Numbered from the stretch's first letter, positions 17,146 through 25,988 are shown. The stretch is 64,000 nt of DNA from Cedecea lapagei (GCF_900635955.1 NZ_LR134201.1:4278001-4342000); one strand, 5' to 3'. The notes: generated from the letters alone by a model not told the origin. Translations and numbers: made by a program.

Positions 17146-18500
17146 TGGTAATTAATCCCTCTTCACCAAGCTCTTCACGACGTTTAGCACAACGCATGAT
17201 CACGTCTGCCACTGCAATGATGCTACGATCAAGCACGGCAGCAATCTGGATGTCGCCAGTTATCTCTTTCACCCGCTCACGCTCATTGAGCAGACCCTTA
17301 TAGACATCGTTATGTGGGCCATTCAGCCATGGTTGAAAATGCATGCAGGTGTAGCAAGGAATAGGAACATTGGCGCCACAAAAGCCATGTTCGCCACAAG
17401 AGCCAACACCCTGACCCATTTCGGTCCGAATACGGCTGGTTGGGTCTTCACCTCGATGCGCATCCCTCTCTGAATCTACAAGTCCCCCGACAAATGCCTG
17501 GGCGTATGGCGCCAATTGAAAAACCAACCGCCTCATCCAGCATTTTCACATGCTCGGGTATATTCTTGATATAAACACCTGCGTTTTGGGTGTCCGTATG
17601 GTCAAGCAGTTCCGCTATTACCAACTCGCCAAAACCTTCACGGGCAGCCCGTGTTCCCGTGGTATACCGAAAGCGGCGAGAATTGATATGCAATAGATCA
17701 CCAGTACGTTCTGACCGGATATCTGATTCTTCTACAATTAAATGGAGTGTTTTAGTTATCACTGAAGCGGCGATGTGAAGTTTGTCAGTGGCAAGCAGTT
17801 GGTAGAATTCATAAGGGGATTGGATGGTCGCTAGCACATCAAGATCAGGAAACAGAAGCAAGATCATCAGCCGATTGCGGCGCTGCACATCAATTGAAAA
17901 AGGATTCCACTCTGATTCGAGCTTAATCGTCTCAAATAGCACATACAATTGAACGTCACTCAAAGACCTGTCTTGCAATGTACTATTTCTGCTCTTTTTA
18001 AACGGTCGGCGCACCTTTATTTGCGTCGCCATAGTCTTGATCTGTTCAACTACATCCAGCTCAGGCATATTTAAGATATGCATAGCATACCAGCATAAAT
18101 AGTTGGCAAAGGTTGTTAGGCGGGAATGTTGTGTTCCGTTATCCACGATATTGGTCAACTCATCATCTAACCAAAGGGTGGATAGCACCTTTGATGGCAT
18201 CCTGCCTTGCTTGCGCTGAGCGAAGTCTCTCAGATCGTCCATCTCATGTGACTTGAAGAAATCTTTGGTCAATAACCGTTGTTCAAGGTCAATGTCGCGA
18301 CTCTCTACAAAGCGTAACAACATAACCAGGTTGTTAGCAGCAGCTAGCGTCGTTGAGAAGGCATTGCCTTTATTGCGGATTTGGGATGTTAAAAACAAAG
18401 TTGGGTAATACATGGAAAGCCCAGAAGCACGATCCACTACCATGCAATAGCGCTCGCCACTATCCATGACAAATGTTGTAACTCTGTAGTTCTTTTCCAT
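17138..18500 (-). pseudogene. First tyrosine recombinase of module, single frameshift
   Basis: A Tn554 TnpA-like/GInt-like integrase of about 453 residues in two frames. The first 350 residues include the catalytic region (INSRRFRYTTGTRA, then LLDHTDTQNAGVYIKN). At plus-strand AAAAA 17519-17523 one extra base shifts the frame: the other frame continues without a gap as QLAPYAQAFVGGLVDSERD, and a zinc-ribbon-like tail with CGEHGFCG and CYTCMHFQPW. I chose the ATG giving MEKNYRVTTF; an ATG seven codons earlier is possible. The nick is in a short homopolymer, so slippage or sequencing error could restore it. The gene is next to the right island end, as expected for an integrase. Confidence 0.75.
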
Positions 18501-18515
18501 GCACTCACACCCCAT

Positions 18516-18549
18516 AAACATTACACAATTACAAGGTACACTTTATGTG
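18516..18549. repeat. Right end of island
   Basis: AAACATTACA repeats the ten-base core present twice at the left end, and TACACTTTATGTG is inverted relative to the left CACATAAAATGTA (12 of 13). It lies just upstream of the first integrase start and about 45 bases from the ssb terminator, so it likely contains both the attachment site and the integrase promoter. Confidence 0.45.
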
Positions 18550-18593
18550 AAAAATCACCAATTTATATAAGACACTTTTTCCGACGATAGAAA

Positions 18594-18618
18594 TAAAAAA
18601 CCCCTGAATTAACAGGGG
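18594..18618 (-). terminator. ssb terminator
   Basis: CCCCTG pairs with CAGGGG around a six-base loop, followed on the minus strand by a T run. It lies about 40 bases after the ssb stop codon and is left intact by the island insertion. Confidence 0.85.
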
Positions 18619-18658
18619 TCTATGTTTTCATTCTTTACAGATAACTCTAAGGTCATCT

Positions 18659-19189
18659 TCAGAACGGGATGTCGTCGTCGAAGTCCATTGGCGGTTCATT
18701 AGACGGCGCTGGTGCGCTCTGCTGCTGCGGGCGAGACTGCGCGCCGCCGCTGAACTGATTGCCGCCCTGCGGCTGCTGAGGCTGACCCCAACCGCCCTGC
18801 TGCTGGCCGCCGTTGCCGCCTGCTGGTGCACCGCCGCCCTGACGGCCGCCGAGCATCTGCATGGTGCCGCCAACGTTAACCACAACTTCGGTGGTGTACT
18901 TTTCTACGCCAGCCTGGTCGGTCCATTTGCGGGTTTGCAGAGCGCCTTCGATGTAAACCTGAGAGCCTTTACGCAGGTATTCACCGGCAACTTCTGCCAG
19001 TTTGCCGAACAGCACAACGCGGTGCCACTCGGTTTTTTCTTTGGTTTCGCCGGTTTGCTTATCACGCCAGGACTCTGACGTGGCCAGTGTAATGTTGGCA
19101 ACGGCGCCACCATTTGGCATGTAGCGTACTTCCGGGTCCTGACCCAGATTCCCAACGAGAATCACCTTGTTTACGCCTCTGCTGGCCAT
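18659..19189 (-). CDS. ssb: Single-stranded DNA-binding protein
   Basis: A 176-residue SSB. The N-terminal OB fold (about 1-112) starts ASRGVNKVILVGNLGQDPEV; a Gly/Gln/Pro-rich flexible linker follows (about 113-165), then the acidic tip MDFDDDIPF that docks partner enzymes such as RecO, PriA and exonuclease I. It coats single-stranded DNA in replication, repair and recombination. It is divergent from uvrA with 220 bases between them, as in E. coli, where the shared region holds a LexA box. The size matches E. coli (178). Confidence 0.97.
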   Translation of the reverse strand: MASRGVNKVILVGNLGQDPEVRYMPNGGAVANITLATSESWRDKQTGETKEKTEWHRVVLFGKLAEVAGEYLRKGSQVYIEGALQTRKWTDQAGVEKYTTEVVVNVGGTMQMLGGRQGGGAPAGGNGGQQQGGWGQPQQPQGGNQFSGGAQSRPQQQSAPAPSNEPPMDFDDDIPF

Positions 19190-19271
19190 GTTCGTGTCTC
19201 CTGAAACGTTTATAAATAGTCTAGACCGGGGATTCTACACTATGCCACCCACAATGTTTATAGCTGCGAGG

Positions 19272-19287
19272 GACATTCCAGAATGTC
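19272..19287. promoter_or_regulatory. Palindrome in ssb-uvrA intergenic region
   Basis: GACATTCCAGAATGTC is a perfect inverted repeat of seven bases per arm about a two-base centre, roughly 80 bases upstream of ssb. It is not a LexA box. I do not recognise the protein it might bind. Confidence 0.4.
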
Positions 19288-19316
19288 GGTTAAGTATAGC
19301 TCGTTTCATTAAAACA

Positions 19317-19332
19317 CTGGATATTCATTCAG
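19317..19332. promoter_or_regulatory. LexA (SOS) box of uvrA/ssb
   Basis: CTGGATATTCATTCAG fits CTG-N10-CAG and is nearly the E. coli uvrA operator. It lies about 78 bases upstream of the uvrA ATG and 128 bases from ssb, so it could repress both promoters until DNA damage. Confidence 0.88.
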
Positions 19333-19409
19333 GTTTTATTGTGCCATAATTAGCCGTTTCTGGCCGTCGGTTGTACCTGGCGCATGTATCATTATTCCGG
19401 GAAAGGTGA

Positions 19410-22235
19410 ATGGATAAGATCGAAGTTCGGGGCGCCCGCACCCACAATCTCAAAAATATCAACCTCGTCATCCCGCGCGACAAACTGATTGTTGTCACCG
19501 GGCTTTCGGGTTCAGGCAAATCCTCGCTGGCATTCGACACCCTGTACGCAGAAGGGCAGCGCCGCTACGTTGAATCCCTCTCCGCCTACGCGCGTCAGTT
19601 CCTGTCGCTGATGGAAAAGCCGGATGTCGACCATATAGAAGGGCTGTCGCCGGCGATTTCTATCGAACAGAAATCCACGTCGCATAACCCGCGCTCCACC
19701 GTCGGCACCATTACGGAAATCCATGACTACCTGCGTCTGCTTTACGCCCGCGTCGGCGAGCCGCGCTGCCCGGATCACGATATCCCGCTCGCGGCACAAA
19801 CCGTCAGCCAGATGGTCGATAACGTGCTGGCTCAGCCGGAAGGCAAACGTCTGATGCTGCTTGCGCCGATCATTAAAGATCGTAAAGGCGAGCACGCTAA
19901 AACGCTGGAAAATCTGGCAAGCCAGGGCTACATACGCGCGCGCATCGACGGTGAAGTCTGCGATCTGTCCGATCCGCCGAAATTAGAGCTGCAGAAGAAG
20001 CACACTATTGAAGTGGTTGTGGACCGTTTCAAGGTGCGCGAAGACATCGCCCAGCGCCTGGCCGAGTCGTTTGAAACCGCGCTGGAGCTCTCCGGCGGCT
20101 CTGCGGTTGTCGCCGACATGGACGATGAAAAAGCGGAAGAGCTGCTGTTCTCCGCCAACTTTGCCTGTCCGATTTGCGGCTACAGCATGCGCGAGCTGGA
20201 ACCGCGCCTGTTCTCCTTTAATAACCCGGCCGGCGCCTGCCCAACCTGCGACGGACTGGGCGTTCAGCAATATTTCGATCCGGACCGCGTGGTGCAAAAC
20301 GGCGAGCTGTCGCTGGCCGGCGGAGCTATTCGCGGCTGGGATCGCCGTAACTTCTACTACTTCACCATGCTGCGCTCGCTGGCCGAGCACTATAAGTTCG
20401 ACGTGGAATCCCCGTGGAACGAGCTGAGCGACACGGTGAAGAAGGTCGTGCTGCACGGATCTGGCAAAGAATCCATAGAATTCAAATATATGAATGACCG
20501 CGGCGATACCTCCGTGCGCCGCCATCCGTTCGAAGGCGTGCTGCACAACATGGAGCGCCGCTACAAAGAGACGGAATCTTCCGCCGTGCGGGAAGAGCTG
20601 GCGAAGTTCATCAGCAACCGCCCCTGCACCAGCTGCGAAGGCACCCGTCTGCGCCGTGAAGCGCGCCATGTGTTTGTCGAAAACACCGCGCTGCCGACCA
20701 TCTCTGACATGAGCATCGGCCATGCGATGGAATTCTTCCAGAACATGAAGCTGAGCGGCCAGCGCGCGCAAATCGCGGAAAAAGTGTTGAAAGAGATTGG
20801 CGACCGCCTGAAGTTCCTGGTGAACGTCGGCCTGAACTACCTCTCTCTCTCCCGTTCAGCAGAAACGCTGTCCGGGGGCGAAGCCCAGCGTATCCGTCTG
20901 GCTAGCCAGATTGGCGCCGGGCTGGTTGGCGTAATGTACGTGCTGGATGAGCCGTCAATCGGCCTGCACCAGCGCGATAACGAACGCCTGCTGGAAACCC
21001 TGATTCACCTGCGTAACCTCGGCAACACGGTAATTGTGGTTGAGCACGATGAAGATGCCATTCGCGCCGCCGACCATATTATCGATATTGGCCCAGGCGC
21101 GGGCGTGCACGGCGGCCAGGTAGTCGCCGAAGGCACCATGAAGGATATTATCGCGGTGCCGGAGTCCCTGACCGGGCAGTTCCTGAGCGGCAAACGCGAA
21201 ATTGCGGTACCGAAACAGCGCGTTGCCGCCGACCCATCGAAGGTGCTCAAGCTCTCCGGCGCGAAGGGCAACAACCTGAAGGACGTTACGCTTACGCTGC
21301 CGGTTGGGCTGTTTACCTGTATCACCGGGGTTTCAGGCTCAGGGAAATCGACGCTGATCAACGATACGCTGTTCCCGATTGCCCAGCGCCAGTTGAACGG
21401 CGCCACGATTGTCGAGCCCGCGCCGTATCGCGATGTTCAGGGTCTGGAGCATTTCGATAAGGTCATCGACATCGACCAAAGCCCGATTGGCCGTACGCCG
21501 CGCTCCAACCCGGCAACCTACACCGGCGTCTTCACGCCCGTTCGTGAGCTGTTTGCCGGCGTGCCGGAAGCGCGCTCACGCGGCTATACGCCGGGGCGTT
21601 TCAGCTTCAACGTTCGCGGCGGGCGCTGTGAAGCCTGCCAGGGCGACGGCGTAATCAAGGTGGAAATGCACTTCCTGCCGGATATCTACGTGCCGTGCGA
21701 CCAGTGCAAAGGCAAGCGCTATAACCGTGAAACGCTGGAGATTAAGTACAAAGGGAAAAGCATTCACGAAGTGCTGGATATGACCATTGAAGACGCTCGT
21801 GAGTTCTTCGATGCCGTACCGGCGCTGGCGCGTAAGCTGCAAACGCTGATCGACGTAGGCCTGTCCTATATTCGTCTCGGCCAGTCGGCCACCACGCTGT
21901 CGGGCGGCGAAGCGCAGCGCGTTAAGCTGGCGCGTGAGCTCTCCAAACGCGGTACCGGCCAGACGCTGTATATCCTTGATGAGCCGACCACCGGCCTGCA
22001 CTTCGCGGATATTCAGCAACTTCTGGAAGTGCTGCATCAGCTCAGGGATCAGGGCAACACCATCGTGGTCATTGAACACAACCTCGACGTGATTAAAACC
22101 GCAGACTGGATTGTGGATCTGGGGCCGGAAGGCGGCAGCGGCGGCGGTGAGATTCTGGTCTCCGGCACGCCGGAAACCGTCGCGACCTGCGAAGCATCCC
22201 ATACCGCACGGTTCCTTAAACCGTTGCTGAAATAG
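19410..22235 (+). CDS. uvrA: Excinuclease ABC subunit A
   Basis: A 941-residue UvrA, full length. It is the damage-sensing ATPase of nucleotide excision repair that loads UvrB. Two ABC ATPase modules are visible: Walker A GLSGSGKSSLAF near residue 31 and GVSGSGKSTLIN near 640, with signature LSGGEAQR in each half. Zinc modules are seen as CPICGY...CPTCDG (about 253-280) and CEACQG...CDQCKG (about 740-765). SOS control comes from the LexA box upstream. The stop codon abuts the stop of the convergent yjbR with no bases between. Confidence 0.98.
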   Translation: MDKIEVRGARTHNLKNINLVIPRDKLIVVTGLSGSGKSSLAFDTLYAEGQRRYVESLSAYARQFLSLMEKPDVDHIEGLSPAISIEQKSTSHNPRSTVGTITEIHDYLRLLYARVGEPRCPDHDIPLAAQTVSQMVDNVLAQPEGKRLMLLAPIIKDRKGEHAKTLENLASQGYIRARIDGEVCDLSDPPKLELQKKHTIEVVVDRFKVREDIAQRLAESFETALELSGGSAVVADMDDEKAEELLFSANFACPICGYSMRELEPRLFSFNNPAGACPTCDGLGVQQYFDPDRVVQNGELSLAGGAIRGWDRRNFYYFTMLRSLAEHYKFDVESPWNELSDTVKKVVLHGSGKESIEFKYMNDRGDTSVRRHPFEGVLHNMERRYKETESSAVREELAKFISNRPCTSCEGTRLRREARHVFVENTALPTISDMSIGHAMEFFQNMKLSGQRAQIAEKVLKEIGDRLKFLVNVGLNYLSLSRSAETLSGGEAQRIRLASQIGAGLVGVMYVLDEPSIGLHQRDNERLLETLIHLRNLGNTVIVVEHDEDAIRAADHIIDIGPGAGVHGGQVVAEGTMKDIIAVPESLTGQFLSGKREIAVPKQRVAADPSKVLKLSGAKGNNLKDVTLTLPVGLFTCITGVSGSGKSTLINDTLFPIAQRQLNGATIVEPAPYRDVQGLEHFDKVIDIDQSPIGRTPRSNPATYTGVFTPVRELFAGVPEARSRGYTPGRFSFNVRGGRCEACQGDGVIKVEMHFLPDIYVPCDQCKGKRYNRETLEIKYKGKSIHEVLDMTIEDAREFFDAVPALARKLQTLIDVGLSYIRLGQSATTLSGGEAQRVKLARELSKRGTGQTLYILDEPTTGLHFADIQQLLEVLHQLRDQGNTIVVIEHNLDVIKTADWIVDLGPEGGSGGGEILVSGTPETVATCEASHTARFLKPLLK

Positions 22236-22589
22236 TCAAACCGACAATTGCTGCCTGACCTGTTCAGGCAGCAAAGTCACCGCCTGCTGATAAGAAGCAT
22301 CCACCAGATAGTAAATTTGCGAGCCGGGCAGCGAGCCGTCCAGATAGAGCGTGCTCCAGTGCGCCTTGTTCAAATGAGCGCTGGGGAACACATCCTGATG
22401 CTGCTGACGCAGAAGCTCTGCCAGCTCTGGCGTCGCCTTGAGGGATACCGCCGGGCGCTGATTCTCTTCATGCACCATGGCAAACAGCACATCGCCAACT
22501 TTAATTTGGGTTGCTTTCCAGTCGCTGTGCACGCTCTGCTCTGCGCCCGGCTTCTTCATGCAGTACTCCAGAAGCTCCGAATTCGTCAT
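22236..22589 (-). CDS. yjbR: MmcQ/YjbR family protein
   Basis: A 117-residue small protein of the YjbR (DUF419) family, with a CyaY/double-wing-like DNA-binding fold known from structures. Its biological role is not established. It starts MTNSELLEYCMKKPGAEQS and includes the family segment HLNKAHWSTLYLDGSLPGSQ. It converges exactly on the uvrA stop. A perfect ten-pair hairpin is embedded in its last codons. Confidence 0.9.
   Translation of the reverse strand: MTNSELLEYCMKKPGAEQSVHSDWKATQIKVGDVLFAMVHEENQRPAVSLKATPELAELLRQQHQDVFPSAHLNKAHWSTLYLDGSLPGSQIYYLVDASYQQAVTLLPEQVRQQLSV
22249..22273. other. Hairpin in the 3' end of yjbR facing uvrA
   Basis: TGCTGCCTGA and TCAGGCAGCA are perfect complements around five bases, just after the uvrA stop codon. 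No T run follows on the plus strand, so it is not a standard terminator, but it could define the uvrA mRNA 3' end by blocking exonucleases. It is at once coding sequence for the YjbR C-terminus. Confidence 0.5.
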
Positions 22590-22727
22590 CTCGATTTCCT
22601 CGTGCTGATAGTCATGCCGAAAGGGTTCGCGGCAGAATTAAGTGTGCGCCAAAAGCCGATAACCGACGAGGAGAATAGATTAAAAAAGGCAGCTGACGGG
22701 CGTTAGCTGCCCTCCTTCATCGCGAGA

Positions 22728-23441
22728 TCAATACTCGGAGTTGACGATGACCTCTTCGCCAAATGAGCCTGCTTTCGGCAGCGGCTGGTAGCTGGAGTTT
22801 GAGGCCCGCAGAATGCGGATACCTCGCGCGCCGGCCTCCTGCGCCGCGGTGATGTCGTTATCCGAGTCGCCGTAGAAGATCTTGATTTTCTTGTCTTTCA
22901 GCCACTGCGTTTTGGTGTTTTGCCCCTCTTTATCCCCGGCAAAAATCACCGGATTCACGCTCGGTTCAGGGATAAGGAAGTCACTTTGCAGGGTTTTGGT
23001 CACCGTTTCGGTTTTCGTCTGGCTACGCCCGGTGACAAAGTAAACGCGATCGCCACGCCGCAGGTGCATAGCGATCAGATTTTTTGCCACCTCTTTTGGC
23101 ATGCTGAAGTCATCCCAGCCGTTGTTCATCTTTTCCCAGAATGCTGGATTCTTCAGGTAGTCCTGCTTGCCCGGTGAGAACTCTTTTTGCCCGCGGTAAA
23201 AGCCGGGGCTGGAGAACAGCACGGTGTCGTCGATATCAAAGCCGACGGAGAGGGGGGCGCGGCCAAGCAGGCTATTTTCAATTTGTGCCACGGAAACCCA
23301 ATGAATCGGGACCTGCTGCGCCAGCTGTGCGACCGTCACGCCAGGGTTAAGCAGCGCTGGGGCGGACTCCTTGGCCACAGCGGCATGATTCAGCCCTACC
23401 AGCAGGCAGGCGGCACTAAGTGCCAGAGCGATCTTACGCAT
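22728..23441 (-). CDS. aphA: Class B acid phosphatase
   Basis: A 237-residue secreted phosphatase/phosphotransferase. The signal peptide covers about residues 1-23 (ending AAVAK). The HAD nucleophile motif is FDIDDTVLF (about 68-76) and later motifs are YFVTGRSQ and IFYGDSDNDI. It acts in the periplasm as a Mg-dependent tetramer that dephosphorylates nucleotides and other monoesters. Monocistronic: about 140 bases separate it from yjbR and 215 from tyrB. Confidence 0.95.
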   Translation of the reverse strand: MRKIALALSAACLLVGLNHAAVAKESAPALLNPGVTVAQLAQQVPIHWVSVAQIENSLLGRAPLSVGFDIDDTVLFSSPGFYRGQKEFSPGKQDYLKNPAFWEKMNNGWDDFSMPKEVAKNLIAMHLRRGDRVYFVTGRSQTKTETVTKTLQSDFLIPEPSVNPVIFAGDKEGQNTKTQWLKDKKIKIFYGDSDNDITAAQEAGARGIRILRASNSSYQPLPKAGSFGEEVIVNSEY

Positions 23442-23595
23442 TATTTTCCCTATGATTTTTTATTTTTAATCGTTGTTAAAATGAGCAATCTTGCCATAAA
23501 GCATTCCGACCATACCCGCCAGGGGCTGATCTACAAAGGTTTTTTTCAGTTTACTGTCGCAGAAAACAGAGAGGGTCACAGAATAGCGGCAGGAT

Positions 23596-23619
23596 TTCCT
23601 CTCCCTGGTGGGAGAGGAA
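23596..23619. repeat. Intergenic palindrome after tyrB
   Basis: TTCCTCTCCC and GGGAGAGGAA form a perfect ten-pair hairpin with loop TGGT, 39 bases beyond the tyrB stop. The CTCTCCC/GGGAGAG arms are shared with the larger repeat between malE and malF, so it looks like a member of the same dispersed intergenic family. It may define the tyrB mRNA end; there is no T run. Confidence 0.55.
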
Positions 23620-23657
23620 CGGGCGGACCTAAAAAATCCAATTAAGTTAGCGAGTAC

Positions 23658-24851
23658 TTACATCACTGCAGCAAAGGCCTGCGCCACGCGCTGCACATTA
23701 CTGTGGTTCAGGCCGGCAACGCAGATACGGCCGCTGGCCAGCAGGTAAACGCCAAACTCATCGCGCAGGCGGTCGGCCTGAGCGGCGCTTAACCCGGTGT
23801 AGCTAAACATGCCGCGCTGCTTCACCAGATAGTCAAAGTTACGCTCCGGCATAGCTTTACTCAGGACTTCCACCAGCACCTGACGCATTTCCAGAATGCG
23901 AACGCGCATGGTTTCTACTTCGGCAAGCCAGCTGGCCTTCAGCTTCTCGTCGTTCAGCACGGTAGCCACAACCTGGGCACCAAAGTTCGGCGGGCTGGAG
24001 TAGTTGCGGCGAACGGTGGCTTTCAGCTGGCCCAGCACACGCCCTGCGGCATCGCTATCTTCGCAAACCACGGAGAGGCCGCCAACGCGTTCGCCGTACA
24101 GGGAGAAGATTTTAGAGAAGGAGTTACTCACCAGCATTGGCTGCCCGGATGAGGCGATAGCGCGGATAGCGTAAGCATCCTGCTCCATGCCCGCGCCAAA
24201 GCCCTGATAGGCGATGTCGAGGAATGGGATCAGGTTGCGTGCTTTGAGGATTTCAACAACCGTGTCCCACTGGCCGTCGGTCAGGTCTGAGCCGGTTGGG
24301 TTGTGGCAGCAAGGATGCAGCAGCACGATGCTTTGCTCCGGCAGCGTATTCAGTTTTTCCAGCAGCGCTTCAAAACGCACGCCGTTGGTTTCGCTGTCGA
24401 ACCACGGATAGGTGTTAACGGTAAAGCCCGCGCCTTCAAAGATGGCAACGTGGTTTTCCCAGGTAGGATCGCTTACCCACACCTGTGAACCAGGGAAGTA
24501 TGTTTTGAGGAAGTCAGCGCCGATTTTTAAGGCTCCGGAACCGCCGAGTGTCTGCACGGTGGCAATGCGTCCTTCCACCAGCGCCGGATGGTCTGCGCCA
24601 AACAGCAGCGGCGCAATGGCGCTGCGGTAGCCGTTCAGGCCTTCCATCGGCAGGTAGAGAGAGGCACCATGAGGCTGCGAGCTCAGGCGGGCTTCCGCTT
24701 CCGCGACGGCCTGCAACTGCGGGATAACCCCGTCTTCATTGTAATAGAGGCCGATGCTGAGGTTGACCTTGTCGCTGCGCGGATCGACTTTAAAGCGCTC
24801 CATGAGGGAAAGGATCGGGTCGCCAGCATAGGCGTCAACTTTTTGAAACAC
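23658..24851 (-). CDS. tyrB: Aromatic-amino-acid aminotransferase
   Basis: A 397-residue class I PLP aminotransferase catalysing the last step of Tyr, Phe and Leu synthesis. The start is GTG (protein FQKVDAYAGDPILSLMERFK), as in E. coli, with GGAGAACCCACC upstream. A longer in-frame extension exists but adds no family sequence. The PLP lysine is in SNSFSKIFSLYGERVGG, and the C-terminal substrate Arg lies near GRICVAGLN. It follows alr by 57 bases, which contain a perfect 12-base inverted repeat overlapping the ribosome site. Confidence 0.96.
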   Translation of the reverse strand: MFQKVDAYAGDPILSLMERFKVDPRSDKVNLSIGLYYNEDGVIPQLQAVAEAEARLSSQPHGASLYLPMEGLNGYRSAIAPLLFGADHPALVEGRIATVQTLGGSGALKIGADFLKTYFPGSQVWVSDPTWENHVAIFEGAGFTVNTYPWFDSETNGVRFEALLEKLNTLPEQSIVLLHPCCHNPTGSDLTDGQWDTVVEILKARNLIPFLDIAYQGFGAGMEQDAYAIRAIASSGQPMLVSNSFSKIFSLYGERVGGLSVVCEDSDAAGRVLGQLKATVRRNYSSPPNFGAQVVATVLNDEKLKASWLAEVETMRVRILEMRQVLVEVLSKAMPERNFDYLVKQRGMFSYTGLSAAQADRLRDEFGVYLLASGRICVAGLNHSNVQRVAQAFAAVM

Positions 24852-24861
24852 GGTGGGTTCT

Positions 24862-24899
24862 CCTGGTTTACAGTTCGCGGATTTCCACTGTAAACCAGG
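24862..24899. promoter_or_regulatory. Inverted repeat covering the tyrB ribosome-binding site
   Basis: CCTGGTTTACAG (24862-24873) and CTGTAAACCAGG (24888-24899) are perfect 12-base complements around 14 bases. In the leftward mRNA the second arm runs straight into the GGAGA of tyrB, so a folded leader would hide part of the ribosome site. It could equally be a dimer operator. TyrR boxes (TGTAAA-N6-TTTACA) have the opposite half-site order, so it is not a standard one. Confidence 0.5.
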
Positions 24900-24908
24900 C
24901 GAGGACAC

Positions 24909-25988
24909 TCAGTCCAGATACTTCATTGTCACCCTTGATGTCAGGCGCGTGATAAGTTCGTAAGCACTCACATTTGAATATTCAGCGATGCGCTCGACAG
25001 GCAAACCTTCCCCCCAGAGCACCACGCTATCGCCGGGTTTTTCAGCGGCATTCGGCCCCAAATCGACGCAAATCATGTCCATGGCGACGCGCCCAACAAC
25101 AGGCACTTCACGGCCATTGACCAACACCGGCGTCCCCGACGGCGCGCTGCGTGGATAGCCGTCGCCATAGCCCATCGCCACCACGCCAAGGCAGGTGTCA
25201 CGATCGGCAATCCAGGTACCGCCGTAGCCCACCGGCTCACCGGCTTTATGGCTGCGAACCGCTATCAGGCTGGAGGTCAGGGACATCACCGGCTGGAAGC
25301 CGAAGTCCTCGCCCCACGGCTTTTGCTCAAGCGGGGAGACGCCGTAGAGGATGATGCCCGGACGAACCCAGTCCATGTGCGAGTCGGGCCACAGCAGAAT
25401 ACCGCCCGATGCGGCGATCGAGCGCTGCCCCGGCTTGCCTGCGGTAAAGGTATTAAAGATATCAAGCTGGCGCGGCGTAGCATCGGATTCCGGCTCGTCG
25501 GCACGGGCAAAATGGCTTACCACGTTCACCGGCTGGCGGACGTTTTTGCAGGCGACAAGACGCTGATAGAAAGCTTCCGCCTCTTCCGGACGAACGCCCA
25601 GGCGATGCATCCCGGTATCCAGCTTCATCCAGACGGTCAGCGGCTGGCTCAGATCGGCCTGCTCAAGCGCTTCCAGCTGTTGTGTACTGTGGATCGCCGT
25701 TTGAAAGTTTTGGGCGGCAATCACCGGCAGATCTTCAGCATTAAAGAACCCCTCCAGCAACAGAACCGGTTTCGTGATGCCGCCTTCCCGAAGGCGCAGG
25801 GCTTCTTCGAGACGGGCAACGCCGAACGCATCGGCGCCTTCCAGGGTGTGGGCGGTCTCCAGCAGACCATGCCCGTAGGCGTTTGCTTTCACGACTGCCA
25901 CCATGCGACTGTTCGGAGCCAGTTCGCGCAGGCGTTGCAGGTTGTGTCGCAGAGCGCGGCGGTTAATCACGACGGTTGCCGCTTGCAT
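24909..25988 (-). CDS. alr: Alanine racemase, biosynthetic
   Basis: A 359-residue PLP racemase that makes D-alanine for peptidoglycan. The start MQAATVVINRRALRHNLQRL with AAGGAACG upstream gives exactly the E. coli length; an in-frame extension of 13 codons is not family sequence. The PLP lysine is in VVKANAYGHG (about K34) and the catalytic Tyr is in VGYGGTWIADRD (about 253-256). It is cytoplasmic and essential unless DadX is present. Same strand as dnaB (92-base gap) and tyrB. Confidence 0.97.
   Translation of the reverse strand: MQAATVVINRRALRHNLQRLRELAPNSRMVAVVKANAYGHGLLETAHTLEGADAFGVARLEEALRLREGGITKPVLLLEGFFNAEDLPVIAAQNFQTAIHSTQQLEALEQADLSQPLTVWMKLDTGMHRLGVRPEEAEAFYQRLVACKNVRQPVNVVSHFARADEPESDATPRQLDIFNTFTAGKPGQRSIAASGGILLWPDSHMDWVRPGIILYGVSPLEQKPWGEDFGFQPVMSLTSSLIAVRSHKAGEPVGYGGTWIADRDTCLGVVAMGYGDGYPRSAPSGTPVLVNGREVPVVGRVAMDMICVDLGPNAAEKPGDSVVLWGEGLPVERIAEYSNVSAYELITRLTSRVTMKYLD

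Larger units (their letters stand above)
6735..18549. mobile_element. Genomic island with defence cargo, inserted beside ssb
   Basis: The boundaries are inferred. The left end has CACATAAAATGTA and the right end TACACTTTATGTG, an inverted pair matching at 12 of 13 positions, each next to copies of TGTAATGTTT. The right end lies about 45 bases from the ssb terminator. Inside are a recombinase module next to the right end, the DRT3 operon, an orphan nuclease-like gene and an AbiE-like pair, all on the minus strand. None belongs to the conserved core of this chromosome arm. Base composition is uneven: the two RT genes are strikingly A+T-rich, whereas the AbiE-like pair is near the host average, so the cargo was assembled from different sources. 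With its recombinases broken the island is probably fixed in place. Confidence 0.8.

Noticed and set aside
24862..24899. Canonical TyrR box
   Set aside because: The half sites TTTACA and TGTAAA are present but in the reverse order and with the wrong spacing for TGTAAA-N6-TTTACA.
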